Positions 43,879-55,899 of a stretch of 64,000 bases of DNA are shown one piece after another (the first letter of the stretch is position 1; each line of letters begins with the position of its first letter). This stretch comes from Phlebotomus papatasi (lineage: Eukaryota; Arthropoda; Insecta; Diptera; Psychodidae), in NCBI RefSeq assembly GCF_024763615.1, contig NC_077223.1, positions 53,072,627 through 53,136,626 of the forward strand, in the 5' to 3' direction. The translations under genes were made by a program, and so were the position numbers. Below the pieces are notes generated by a model. That model was not told the DNA's origin. It ran no database searches and worked only from the letters and a program-made list of their open reading frames with translations.

Positions 43879-46244
43879 TAGGGATCTGCGCACGGAATGA
43901 TCTTGCGCGCTGGGCGTAAGGGGGAGGGAGGGTTTGCGACTTTTGATTTTTTCGACTTTTGCGCGCAAGATTTACTGTTTGCGCGCAATTTCTTAGGCGC
44001 AAGTTCTATTTTTGCGCGCAAACTTTTTTACTCGAAAAACATTTTATTTGAGACTGAAGAAGGTAATACCAACCAAGAAAAGGGCTTCAGTTCCCGGTTT
44101 CCAGAAAAAGCGTTTAGTTTCTCTGTGGATTCGTCCTTCTTTACACAGTATATTTTGTTCCGAAAAAATAGGTATTAGGGAATGGTTTCACGAAATATTT
44201 TTTGTTACTGGTATATACCTTATGTATAAATCGCCCTTCACATTAACATTTTCCTTAATATTGTCCCTCAATCTGAATTACATCTGAAACGTATGACTTT
44301 TTTCCTAACTAAGGAAGTATTCATTGGTTTTGTCAGAAAAATTTCTTAAATTTTTCAGCTATTTTTGTCTCTATCGTCCATAGAGGTACCAAAAATACTG
44401 AATTTAGACAATGTTATGTATAAAATTCGCTCAGCTTAAACAGAAAACGGTTAAATTGTGCATAAAACTTTCAATTCTTAAGCATAAAAGATTAATTAAT
44501 CATTTTGCTGAAGCATGAAATGGATAGTTAAACAGTCTCTGCTTGAGCAGTGTATTTTACCAAAATCTTTACCATTTTATGATTAAGCTGTGCGAGTTTT
44601 ATTCACTATCCTAATTATTTTATACTAAGGTTGCATAAGTTTGGCACACAATTTAGATTTTTTAAGCAGATTTGTGCACAATTTCGACTGTACTACGTTT
44701 TCTGGTTGTTTCTGGAAAATTTTTCAAATCTATCTAAAAATTTCTAAAATAAGGTATTCTATTAATAAAATTATCCCAGAGGGTTTCTAGAATTGATCAT
44801 ACGGAATTTCTCAAATTAGTCCTAATGCTACTCCCACAACTTTTAAATTTAGAGAAATTCAATCGATTAAAATTTTACCTCTTACATTTTCACACTGGTA
44901 TTGTCTACATATAATTGTCTTTTTTGCCAAGTTCTATTGATTTATTTCTTTCTGAAAGAGTAAGAATTAATATTTCGATTAAAAACAGAGCTCTAACATG
45001 TTTCTTGCGGACAGATAAAATCAAGTAGGGGAGACCTGGGATGTTTGGGCCATTTTTATCGCGTTTTCTCTTTGAAATATTATTCCAAGGGGCCAGTAAA
45101 CTGTTTTAAAATTTTTATTGCCCATAGAATACCCATAAGTATTTAATTTAATAAAAGGATTCGATGGAGCTCAGAAAATAAATGGACTTACTTGGAAGAG
45201 GGGAATGTTGAATGCGTAATTTTGTCCCTAACATCCTCGATCTTGGGCACGGAGGGACAAGAATAAGGATATACGTGGCGCGGTTTTTCTGGCATAAAAT
45301 TTGGAATTTCTTGGAAAAAGGGTATTTTGCAAAAGCATATCGTTGTCGCTCTTACTTTGACAGTCAAACGATCTACGCGTCACCCTTGGCTCCACCTAAG
45401 ATTTCATAGAAAGTGAAGTGACCAAATATCCCCTCGTGTATTTTTGTTATTTAAAATGTTAAAAAATAGAGCATAATCTTTGTAACTTTTTTCCAAAACA
45501 TTTTCCAAAAATACTTTGTAAGCTAATGAGAACAAAATTTTGTTCATTTATAGTTAGTATAAAACACAAAGAGGAAAACTGCAATATCAGAAACCTACTA
45601 TTTTGTTTAATTTTTAAAGAATTGTTTATAGAATCCAAGCAATAAAACTGAGAATATCCATTATTCTTATCAAGATAGATCTAAATGCTGCCCTTGATTG
45701 CGTAGTGCATTAGTTCAATTAATTTTAATAATTAAAGAAAAATCCACCGTGTCTTAAACTACCCTGTTCGTAACATCTCCGGTCTCCCATATTTATTTAT
45801 AAAAACTGTCGACATAAATTTCTATCTTCAGATTTTCTAAAATCAAGTCCAGTTTTTAGGTGTTATTCCTTCTAATCACACCTATCCAAAATTAATGAAC
45901 TTTGAATCTTATTTATTATAGATTGATATTGAGTTTTAGCATCAGATTTTTTTTTAAATAAGTGAATTATATAATAAATCTCTTCTTATCCGCTATAGAA
46001 TTGATTTCATCATCATCATCATTTTCAACCATTTATCGCTATCGGGGCGCGAGTCGGACTGATTTTAAAAATAATATATTAAATTAATAATAATATTAAT
46101 ATTATTATTATTCATCTCAATATGAAAAAAATGTAAAAGATAAATGCTGCACGCATGAAAATTTTTGCTGCTGCGCGCATAAAATATACTTTGCGCGCTG
46201 CGTCGAAAAAAACAGCTTGCGCGCATTCCGTGCGCAGATCCCTA
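43879..46244. mobile_element. hAT-like non-autonomous element inside an exon
   Basis: Terminal inverted repeats start TAGGGATCTGCGCACGGAAT and end ATTCCGTGCGCAGATCCCTA. The 8-bp target duplication CTTGGATG is present at 43871-43878 and 46245-46252. TIRs of the form YAGGG and 8-bp duplications define the hAT superfamily. Both ends carry clustered subterminal GCGCGCAA/TTGCGCGC motifs within about 200 bp, as expected for transposase binding. No transposase frame is seen, so it depends on an autonomous relative. It contains a nested element at 45027-45789. Confidence 0.88.
45027..45789. mobile_element. Element nested in the hAT-like element
   Basis: Ends AGGGGAGACCTGGGATGTTT and, inverted near 45769-45789, AACATCTCCGGTCTCCC. 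About 760 bp. The outer GGGGAGAC block resembles the families at 4142 and 52270 but the rest differs. No convincing frame. Confidence 0.55.
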
Positions 46245-46474
46245 CTTGGATGTGCGTCTTTTGCAAATTTGGACCGCACAAAATGGGCCTCGGGGATCTC
46301 TTTGGGCCACATACAGTATCCACAACTTGCGGAGACTTCCAGCTGAGTCAGGTGGAACCATCGATGGATGACTTCAAGAGTAAACGCACGAAAAGCACAA
46401 TGATTCAACGTAATCCGAATTCTCTGCCTGTTGTGGCTGCACAGACAGCTAATGCTGATTCTGGAGCCTCCACG

Positions 46475-47693
46475 GTAAGTCTATAATATTTTTTAATGAA
46501 AGTCTTTTATGGTATTAATGCTTTTTTGAAAGGTACAAAAATTCTTCTAATTGTTCCAAACCTTTTTGTTTGAATTATATAAAAACTTGATCCCTTCCTT
46601 ATTCTACGAAAAGTTCTTTTATTCAATTATTAAAATTTTCCTTAAGAGGTATACAAAGAACGAAATTCTAAAGAGATTTCCGCAGACTAATAATAATTTA
46701 TTGTTTGGTGTGCTGATCACAAAAATTATTTTCCCATCATAATTACTGAAAATTTATTTATTTTTTTTTTGTTTTTGATGTTATGTTTTATATTTTTAAT
46801 CATAATCTCTGATAAGCAGAATTAGGAAAAATTGTAGGGGCATTGAAAACGTAAAAAGTTATGGTCCACGAGGGTCAAAAACTCTGTTTTTTTTTATTTC
46901 ACAAAAAATCTTGAAGTGAGATTAAAAAAAAATCTAATGTAAGAAACTAAACCAGATATTTAGGTGCTTTCTTCCACAGATCATAAGATAGGGGAGACTG
47001 GGGCAAAACTTGTCAAAACGCATATTTAATTTTTTCACGAGCTCTGAGAAAACTTAAACGTATAATGAGCATATCCTTATAGGAAATTTACAGCTCTACA
47101 ACATTACAGAAGACTTTATGTAAATTTATGGAAGGATTATCCTCGATTCCCTTGAGACTTTGTAAGTTTAACCCTCTATCAGTATTTCAAGTTGCACAAT
47201 CCGAGAGTTGCACGCATTCCGAGGTCACCTGTAAAGAATCTCGGCTCCCATAAGCTTATCTGGGCTTATCACTGGTCATTTTAAATAGTCTGAGTAGGGA
47301 AGGCCAACAAAAGAAAGTCAAGTTCATTAAAATCAGTTAATAAACATTAGAGATAGAGTTCGGTTCATATGGATATAGTAAGGGTCGGGGTACAATGGGT
47401 TGGAGTAGAGACGGATGGGACCCATCGTTAGAAAAATCTTGATCTCAGATATAATATAAACTAAAATTTTGTAATAATTGCTTCAGAAACACCAAAAATG
47501 CAGTCCGGTCATGACATTTTTGGTTATAGCTCGGGTCAGGGAACATCGAGGGAGGAGTGCGACCCACTGTTGGAAAGGTCTCGACCTCAGCTACAATATA
47601 CTAAAATTTAAAGAAAAAAGCATCGTCTAGTTTTCGAAATAGTTGAGATCGATTAATCGAAAATCGAGTTTTCGATTAATCGGACTTTCTATT
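46475..47693. other. Non-coding DNA with partial elements
   Basis: 46475-46990 is AT-rich. 46991-47165 begins GGGGAGACTGGGGCAAAAC and is a partial relative of 4142-4721. 47200-47280 contains, on the minus strand, a Helentron-like 5' end (complement of CCAGTGATAAGCCC...), and 47330-47660 has the GCTCGGGTCAGGG motif of that group. All truncated. Confidence 0.5.
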
Positions 47694-48101
47694 AACCCTC
47701 TAACGGTGTTTTCTTTAATATGCGTAAAAAAGTTCTAAAACAATGTTTTCTAGGATAATTATGATCCAATAAAGTCGAAAAAGCCATTCATTCTTCATTA
47801 TCTCTTTTAGTTTAAAAAATAAATTTATTTTAGTCAGATAACTTTAAATCGGTACTTTTATAGAAATGGGAAATGAGTTTTTTTGCACAAATATTTTTGT
47901 TGCTTTTTCTCTGACCTGTCACACAAAACTGGAAATAGCAAAAAACGAAGAGTCAAAATGAGTTCAAACTTTCAAGAGATGTTTATAAGACTATTACCGA
48001 GGACAGTATAGCACTTTTAAATAAATAAAACCTTTATTGTCGCTGTAAATGTGATTTTTGTGAAGACCGCCTGGAGGCGGTCTTACCCGTTAGAGGGTTA
48101 A
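47694..48101. mobile_element. CCCTCTAACGG-family element, copy 2
   Basis: Same ends as 41357-41886 and very similar interior, but about 120 bp shorter by one internal deletion (after TCTCTTTTAGTTTA). Confidence 0.82.
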
Positions 48102-48104
48102 TAG

Positions 48105-49500
48105 ACCTTTTATTTATCAAAGGGGTGGCAAAGCGTCCGAGGCTTTGCGAGCTTCTCGAACTCCCGAGAAGGACCTCTGTCTTATATACCTTTTCGCAAA
48201 TTTTTCTGGTGTATATAAAATTATGGTCGAATTTAATTTGTCTATAAATCACGACAAAACTATCTTGAAGTTGAAAATTGTTCAAGAAGAGGGTTTCAAA
48301 AATTTTTAACCTTTTAAATTAATCAATTAATTGAACATATCGGGTGAAAATTAGGTTTTTAACCCTAAATAATTTAAGATGGTGAATTTTTCGGTGATAG
48401 GTGTCTAAGGACGAAATGTTCAGCTGATGGACTACCTCCAAAACATATCTAAGAATTAACGAAACTTTCAAAAAAGTCCAAATTTAACCAAATCCGTTGA
48501 AAATTAGGTCCTCCAGGCTGGTTGACTTTTGACCTTGAATAATTCAAGATGGCGAGTTGTCCGGTGATAGGTGTGTAAAGACGAAATATTCACGTGGACT
48601 ACCTCCAAAACATATCCAAAATGAAAGAAATCGCCAGGGCCAATTTTTTGCAAAGTTAGAAAAAACTCATTTTTTACCTATTTTTGAGGGTTAGGGCACA
48701 CATGAAAGGAGAGGGAGAAAAAATAAAGAGGTTGGGTTCGAGATAATGTCATTTGAGGAGGGGTCATCGAAGACCGGAAGTTGATATCTCTTACCGTTTA
48801 AATTTTATATGGGTCAAAAGACTGAAAAAGTGCGAAAATCAGTATTTTTAAAATAGAGCTATTACCGTTACTTTCCCGATCCATCACTGATTATGACCGA
48901 TGCAGTCGGGTTCAGAATTACAAGGTCTTTCAAAAAAAATCCAAATTTAACCAAATACGTAGAAAATTAGGCCCTCCAGGCTGGTTGACCTTTGATCTTA
49001 AATAATTTAAGATGGCGAATTTTCCAGTAATGGGTATCTAAGGACGAAATGTTCAGCTGGACTACTTTGAAAGTGATTGAACAGAGTTCTGTTCGCTTGG
49101 TACGTAATCCCAAGAATTGTGTTTATGCACAGAGAGCGACAATCAGAACAAGTGATTCCCAACCACAATTTTAACCCAAGTAGAGACAGCTGGACTACCT
49201 TCAAAACATTACCAAAAATGAACGAAATCGCCAGGGCCAATTTTTCACAAAGTCAAAAAACATGTTTTTCGAGGGGATAAAAGGGGTGGGGGTAATTTGG
49301 GTAAGTTAGTTCGATAGAGAATGTTGACTTGTGGGGGAGGGGGGGTCATCGAAAACCGGAAGACAGTATCTCTTACCCCTCTTACCGTTTGGCAGCTAGG
49401 ATGGACAGAAGTTGAAAAAAAACACGATTGTTAAAACTTCTCTTTCTTGAAGTTCGAGCAGTTAATAATATTGAAATTGGTGAGATCCCGAAGAATTTTA
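48105..49500. repeat. GGCAAAGCGTCC dispersed repeat, long copy
   Basis: Starts with GGGGTGGCAAAGCGTCCGAG...CTCGAACTCCCGAGA and ends with TTGAAGTTCGAGCAGTTAAT. The interior has several direct copies of a segment with TGGTTGACCTTTGA and GGACGAAATGTTCAGCTG. The same order occurs at 60446-61250, and 5' fragments lie near 5856 and 15410. It has no terminal inverted repeats that I can see, so the class is unknown. Confidence 0.6.
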
Positions 49501-52269
49501 TCTTAATGTCCACGTTTTGTTAACTGATCAGTAAAGCTTTTTCTATTGCCAAATTTCTCTCAAATAAAATTTTGTAGATAGTGAAATTCACAGAAAATCG
49601 TAGTAGTTTATTTTAATAAAAAAATGTTTTTTTCAATGCAGTTAAAAATTCATGAGTGTGAAGTGTTGAAACGTTTATTGAAATTCTGAAGAAAAGTGTT
49701 TATAACGAAGTATCCAATGGGTCCATCTGATTTATATCAACTCAGAATGTAAGCATATATAACACAAATACTTTTCGTAGTTCAACTTTAACACTAATGG
49801 TGAAAATACATATTAAATCTAAATCGTTAACTTTAATGCACCTTTGTGGGAATATAAATGTAAAAATGTTTAAATTATAATCTAAGCAAAAAGTTTTTTT
49901 TAAGTACAAAAAGGTTAAAATTTAATAAAATTGAAAAATATGCATTTTAAGTTTCTAATATTTCTAATATTGTACTAATTTTTAAAGACAAAGTAATATA
50001 CTGATATATGCATCCACAAGAGAAATAATTTATTGGACTTCAGGCAGTAGATTACAATTAATAAATAGATACTTTTCTTTAATTATTTCAATTTTCAAGA
50101 AGTGCATTATAAAATACTACTATTAATACTTTGATTTTTCAATTCTAAAGTGCTAAAATAATTAAAAAGATATATAAAGGAGTGGAATTAAATGGGACAT
50201 GGCATTACATGGGTCATCTACCTTACTTAGTGTATATATTTAAGTGATTTAAGTGTAGTATTTTTGTATATTTTTGCACTCCGGGATATAAAAATTGGAT
50301 GAAAATTAATATTTTCATGTCGTTTGATCCAACTACTGTCCTGCTTTGAGCAATATTCGTTTGTGTCTTTGCTAAAGTTGCTGAGTTGTATCAGATGTCT
50401 CATGCAACCATTTAATCTTGTTCCTGCTTTTTTGTCACCTTTTCCTCTTTCTACACACTTTCACCCTTTTCTGGCGCCAAAAGGTGGGTGAATGCCCAAT
50501 GGGAGTATTCCCTGAAAAGTTCCCCGATGAGTTTGGTGGGAGACAGAGTGGCGAAAGAGGATGTTGGCACTCTCCTAAAGTGTCTCGACGTCTCGCGGCG
50601 ATGCATTTCCCAACTCTGGCGCCAACCAAGCTGGAATTCCTTGGCGACAGCAAAAAGGACCCCATTGACTGTGAATCATTGACTTTTGAGAGAAAGGCAT
50701 CTCCCATTAATCACAGTGTTTTTGATTCTCGTACCCTTTTTCAAATGCATTAAAAGTCAATTAAGAGATTGTCTATATGGAATTCGATCCTTGAGGGAGG
50801 GTAATTTGTGGAATTGGATGGGATTGTTAGCAGATGGCAAAGTGCAACAGATAAAATCTTAGTCTTTTTAACAAAGAATTTCTGATATTAGGAATATACT
50901 TTACAAATACTTTCCAGAATAATTATTATTTCTGTTAATTAACGTTTTTTTTTTACTTTAATGAATTTCCACCCTATTTTGTAATCCAAACTGCATTGAA
51001 TTGGTTCAATTTTATAACTGTGAAATCTGCGACAAGCCCTCAATCAAGAGAACATAAAAATCTCATAAGAACTTTCTTACTCCTGAGATTGAGGAACAAA
51101 TGAGGTGGCACTACAGCCCATTCATTCCGGACACATCCGCGTTCCCTAATGAAGTCGACAGTAACTATTTTACAGGAATTTCTTGGAGGTTTGCTCGTGT
51201 TGAAAACGCGGTGTAATTAGCACGTATTTGTAGAGACCACGTGGGATAGAACTTCCGCCAAGGAGAGGCCATAAATTGGCATGGGATGGGGTCACAATTG
51301 GAGCACCATAAGTTTAGTCAGGTTCATATATTTTCTCGCTTAAGGAATGGCCCTTGTGACTACTTCTTACAACGTCTTATGTGAAAGACAATACGAAGTG
51401 ATAGAACAGAAAGTGTTTCAGAAAGAGAAATCATTGAGAATGTTCACTAAATTTGTGGGTCTTACAATGGAGTGAAGAAAGCGTTTAACCCTTCAATTCA
51501 AGCATTACTTTTTTTTTGCACAATTACAATACATTCGCCAACATTTTACCAATTTGCACGCTAGATCATATGGAAATGAAACGCAAATTTATTCTCAAAA
51601 AATGCAATGATAAGAAATAGTAGAGAAGGACGGGGTAGTTCACGCATGTATTATTTTCGAAAATAAAGTTTTTTAGGAAGAAGTGTAATTATTTAGGAAT
51701 TAACTTGATCTATCATACCTTGAAATATCACTATAATGCCTTATAGAAAATTAAATTTAGACCTAGATTGTAAATCTGCTCTGGAATTATTAACATAATT
51801 GTCAAAATCCTAAAAGACAAAATCCTGAATTGACTAAAATTTCGAATATGAAAGTACTCACGACCAAAACCATGAAAAGGCAAAAGTATCGTTTTTTTTT
51901 TAATAATTTAATAATGTTTTCGATTGAAATGTCATTTTACTGCTCGAACTGTTTTAAAAAAGATTAAAAGATTTTTAATTTAAATTTGTCATCGCTCCGG
52001 AGCTTAAACAGTATGAGAAATTAACTTTCGGTCTTCAGTGACCCCCAATAAGAAGAAAACATTATCTCCAGATATTCTTTCCTTATTCTCGCACACCCCT
52101 GCCTCCCAAGACGCTGCCGACTTGCCTAAAAGTTGATGCCAAATGCTTATTTTTACGTATAAACATGTATGGGAATTTCTTTGCATTTGCAACCGTTACG
52201 CGAAATATTAAAAGTGAAAAGTTTAGTCGTATTATAAGAATTTGTAAAGGACTGAGGGATAAATATAAT
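49501..52269. other. Non-coding DNA with a G+C-richer island at 50440-50760
   Basis: 49500-50390 is AT-rich. 50440-50760 contains two GGCGCCA sites and a 111-residue plus-strand frame (50418-50753) with a hydrophobic start, but no motif, no conserved family and open frames on both strands, so I leave it uncalled. 51050-51420 also looks single copy. Candidate regulatory or intronic DNA. Confidence 0.3.
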
Positions 52270-52488
52270 AGGGGAGACCGGGGTAGTAGAATTAGCCACC
52301 AAATGAATTTATTCATTGAGTATAATTTGTACAAAAAATGTTTGTATGAGGCTGATAAATATTTCAATGAATAGGAAGGGATCTGTATATTTAGATTAAA
52401 GAGTGGGTTCCTCAATATTCCTTCGTAGGCAAACTATAAGATACCACTATCTAATACTATACGTGGCTAATCTGCCCCAGTCTCCCCT
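52270..52488. mobile_element. MITE, AGGGGAGACCGGGGTAG ends
   Basis: Left end AGGGGAGACCGGGGTAGTAG, right end CTGCCCCAGTCTCCCCT, with an inner TTAGCCAC / GTGGCTAA pair. 219 bp, non-coding. Confidence 0.8.
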
Positions 52489-53424
52489 ATTAGTTTTATC
52501 TTTAAATAGATCTTCCCTCAGAGCCCTGTAAGCTGAGTTCGAAATCAATTTATGAATTGGCTTCAAATATCTCAATATAAAAAAAGTCAAATTGCCATAA
52601 GGGTGCTCCATCCCATCCAAAACCATGTTTTCTTGGTTTATTTCGAAAACGGCACCATAGGTCTTTTATTATCGGATATGTTTTACAGGTAGCCTAACCG
52701 AACATTTCGTCCATACATACATATTATCGGAAAATCACTATTTTGAATTATTAAAAGTCAAAGGTCAATCACTTTTGGAGGACCTATTTTTTAACAGATT
52801 TTGTTAAATTTGGATTCTTTGGAAATAGTAAAGATTACTAGTATTTGTCAAGGAAAGGCTTGCCTACAATAATTTAAAACCTAATTTTAAAAAAATCATT
52901 GGAAATTGTTTTCAAGATAATTTAAAGATAATAATATTTGGAAAGATGCAAACAGAAAAATACAAAAATTCTTAAACAGAAACACCCAGGAATTTAATTT
53001 CAAATCCCATCCGATGAATGCCAATGCCAATTCTGAATCCTTTTAGTTGTAATTTGGAATTTGCGAATCTCAAGACCTTTTTTTATTTTCGGTTAATGCT
53101 GAATTGAGTTCCCGATCTCTTAGCGTGATAGAAGTAGAGGTTCTAGACTAGACCATTTCATTTCATTCGCTCAGAGTTTCTAAAGAGAGTCGTATAAAGG
53201 CGGTGGCTGTCAAAATCTTGAAAGCCAAAATTCTGAATGGAGCGAAATCCCGAGTGGTCAAAATCCACAAATGTCCTGAAAGTGAAAATCTAACACCCCG
53301 TGGGTATAAGTTTTCGATGTAATCATTTAGTTTCCGTGTGTTCTAATTTCCATAAATACAGAAAATTTCTTTTGCTTTTGGGTTTTTGGCTTTGCAGGAT
53401 TTATATTTCGACCCATTCAATATT

Positions 53425-54200
53425 TTAACCCTCTAACGGTGTTTTCTTTAATATCCAAAAAAGTAGTTAAATAATTTTGTCTAGGGTAATTAATGGTCCA
53501 CTAAACTCAAAAATACCATCCATTCTTCATTATATCTTTCTGTTTGGGCGCCAGGTCAGAAAAGGTAAAGGCCTCCAGGCGGTCATATCGGTTTATGGCA
53601 TAAAAAGACTGAATTATTTTTATTGAAAAATAGTGAACAAATAGTAAAATAAATTAATTTTAAACTCATTCTGGACAGTCTTCGCGTAATCTCAATTGTT
53701 TTCCATGATTAATATATTGCAAAATAATAATATATTTTACTAGAACAGCCAAAACAATTAAATAAAAAAATCGATAATTTTTGAAAATTTTACCCTAGAA
53801 CCGATAAGACCGCCCACAGGCGCTCTTCCTTTTTTTCTTCTAAAACTCTTCTAGTTTTTTCACACTTATCAATTGAAATATACAAACTAGAAGAACATAT
53901 CTTTCAGGAAATAAGATTCTTACTACAGTTAGATTACTTTAAAACAATCTTTTTTGCACTTGAAAACGCAAAATGTCGTGAGCGACATCTTGTTGTTTTT
54001 TCTCTGACCTGTCACGTCACACAAAACTGAAGATTGTAAGCAAACGAAAGGTCAAGATGAGTTCAGCTTCAGAAAATAAGTTATTAAGACTATAACTGAG
54101 GACACTGTAGATATTTTAACTTCAAATAAGTAATATTATCGCGGTAAATGCGGTTTATAGAATGACCGCCTGGAGGCGGTCTTACCCGTTAGAGGGTTAA
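53425..54200. mobile_element. CCCTCTAACGG-family element, long copy
   Basis: Ends TTAACCCTCTAACGGTG and CTTACCCGTTAGAGGGTTAA, 776 bp. It has additional GCCTCCAGGCGGTC segments in the interior, suggesting internal duplication of the subterminal GC hairpin (also at about 53573 and 53811). Confidence 0.78.
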
Positions 54201-55140
54201 ACATCAGGGATTTCGACCTATTCGAAACTGAATATTCAGGATTTTGGTTTTTTTTTTTTGGGATTTTGGATATTTTCAGAATTTCGACTCATTCGGCATC
54301 TTGTTATTTCTATATTCAGATAAAAAGGAATATACTGATCAAATACTTTGATTTTAAAATTAATAAACGTTGCAAAATAAAATTTTTGTTTTTTTTTTCA
54401 AAATGGAATTAAATGTGGTATAGAATATAGAACTATATGTTATGCTACTACTGTAATCGTGAACACATAAAGAATTTTATTTAATCGTATCGAGATATAT
54501 TCATTACAAAGGTAATCATTTTTACAATGTCTATATCCCGTGTTAGAAGAATCTGCTAGTTCGTTTGTAGACTCGCCCAGAAGCGCCTTCCCGCATTATG
54601 GATGCTTTTTCCATGCTCCCGGAGTTGTTGAAAATGAAACAAAGTTCTAGAAACTTTTCGAAATTCTAGTACTTATGAGTGAGATATTTTTGAATCATTA
54701 ATTCATCCCATAATTTTTGTCGTGTAAAGGACAAGGCCATTTTTTTCAAGGCATATTATTAACTTGTAAATTCAAGCATTGCGAAAATGTTTTCTTTTGA
54801 TCATTCTTCTACTATTTTTTGCACTTATTTTTTTCTATATCTTCAGTATAAAGATTTATTGAAGGGTTAGGTACAATTAAGAAAATTTTGTGTTGGGATT
54901 TTAAATGTGAACCCTTTAAACCTTGTAATAAATTTTCAAAAGCAGCCGTGAACTTGTCTTAAGTATAAGATTTGTCATTCACTATTGCCTTGTTTGTACA
55001 CATGCATGACTTAAACTATAAGTTATTGTCACCCCAAAAAAAAACTATCATCCGTGGAAATCAAGTTTAATCTCAGAGGCAAATCTGGTTTTCTCAGTAA
55101 AAGTTCACTGTTAAGTGTCTCCAGAAAAATGTTGCAAAAG
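54201..55140. other. Non-coding AT-rich DNA
   Basis: No gene, inverted-repeat element or repeat copy recognised. Confidence 0.3.
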
Positions 55141-55542
55141 AAATCTCTCGTTTGAGTTGATCGATGAAAGTCATTGTCTGAGAGATCAATGTTGGTTCGA
55201 TAGACCAAGCAAAAGGCAACGACACAAATTCTCCAGGTTAAGATAATTGATGAGTGGTTGATGATTTAAAACGCATCGCAATTAAACAAACCTTCATTGA
55301 TCACTTGGCATTTCATAGAGAGACTCATATCACTTGGAAAAGTCTCCAATGAAGCCATTGAGAAAAATCCGATGCAATTTGATGTTGGCGAGTTTCTTCT
55401 TGTGTTTTTATGAAATTAAAATCCCTTATCAGCAATAAATCATTTTCTGCACAACGTCGAGGTACTGTGCAAAATGGTTCGTGGACTGTGGTCGGAAGGG
55501 TAAGAGGGGGGGTTAGGAGGGTGGTTGGCGAGAATGCTGGAA

Positions 55543-55548
55543 TATAAG
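55543..55548 (+). promoter_or_regulatory. Possible TATA box
   Basis: TATAAG 54 bp before an ATG at 55597, embedded in sequence of higher G+C than its surroundings. A transcription start about 25-30 bp further on would leave a very short leader. Confidence 0.3.
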
Positions 55549-55596
55549 TAGAATGTGTTGGCTCGGGAACACCAACCAACACAAAACGTTTTAATC

Positions 55597-55686
55597 ATGA
55601 AACAAACAGCCACTCTTCGTCTTCTCTTTCTGCAGATTTTTGTGTTATACCTCAAATACACCAGCAGCACTGCCTCTGCCTCTTAA
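55597..55686 (+). CDS. Possible short secreted-peptide ORF or first exon
   Basis: 29 codons and a TAA. The N-terminus MKQTATLRLLFLQIFVLYL has a positive start and a hydrophobic core, as in a signal peptide, followed by a small polar Thr/Ser/Ala tail. A TATA-like box lies 54 bp upstream. No splice donor was convincingly placed before the stop, so either this is a very short product, the first exon is spliced in a way I missed, or it is chance. Confidence 0.25.
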   Translation: MKQTATLRLLFLQIFVLYLKYTSSTASAS

Positions 55687-55899
55687 AATTGCGCACATTC
55701 TACAAGTTCTGAGCGCAGAGGCGAATTTTACAACCATAAACCTGGGAAATATGATCCTCGACTGATCTTCAAAATGAAGTTTTAAAACGTGCATATGAAG
55801 ATCGCAATTATCAGACTCTGTTTTAAAATTCTTTGAAAATTCTATAAGAAATGCAAAATTAGAAATTCTCTTTAGCATTTTGTTAAGTTAAGAGTGATT

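Larger units (their letters stand above)
43419..46474 (+). pseudogene. TCF20/RAI1-like chromatin protein, coding part split by a mobile element
   Basis: Coding parts are 43419-43878 and 46253-46474. An acceptor TTTTACAG(CAG) opens the first, which encodes AT-hook-like basic blocks (KRRRRGRKPM, KKGRPRLKPL) and RFRGPYVQV. A frame change near 43762 is needed to continue into RKIRGLHVSTLSTKYD and DTTDATW. After the 2,366-bp insertion the frame resumes with MCVFCKFG...LGDLFGPH, the beginning of the extended PHD finger of TCF20/RAI1-type chromatin proteins, and ends at the donor ACG|GTAAGT. The insertion adds an immediate TAG after ATG. This copy, as assembled, cannot make the full finger unless the element is spliced out. 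Upstream and downstream exons were not found. It could be a broken allele, an assembly of a heterozygous site, or a recently damaged gene. Confidence 0.6.

Noticed and set aside
43699..44021. Minus-strand frames opposite the TCF20/RAI1-like exon and the start of the hAT-like element
   Set aside because: They span the boundary of a gene and a recent insertion, so they cannot be ancestral coding sequence.
46112..46408. Minus-strand 98-residue frame
   Set aside because: Runs from the hAT-like terminal repeat into the opposite strand of the finger exon; an artefact of the junction.
46238..46474. 46238 as the original acceptor of the finger exon
   Set aside because: The sequence before TGGATG belongs to the inserted element; the original exon continues leftwards through DTTDATW at 43855-43878. 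The acceptor is kept only as a possible new site.
50418..50753. 111-residue plus-strand frame with hydrophobic N-terminus
   Set aside because: No motif, no splice context and equally long frames on the other strand; kept only as a single-copy island.
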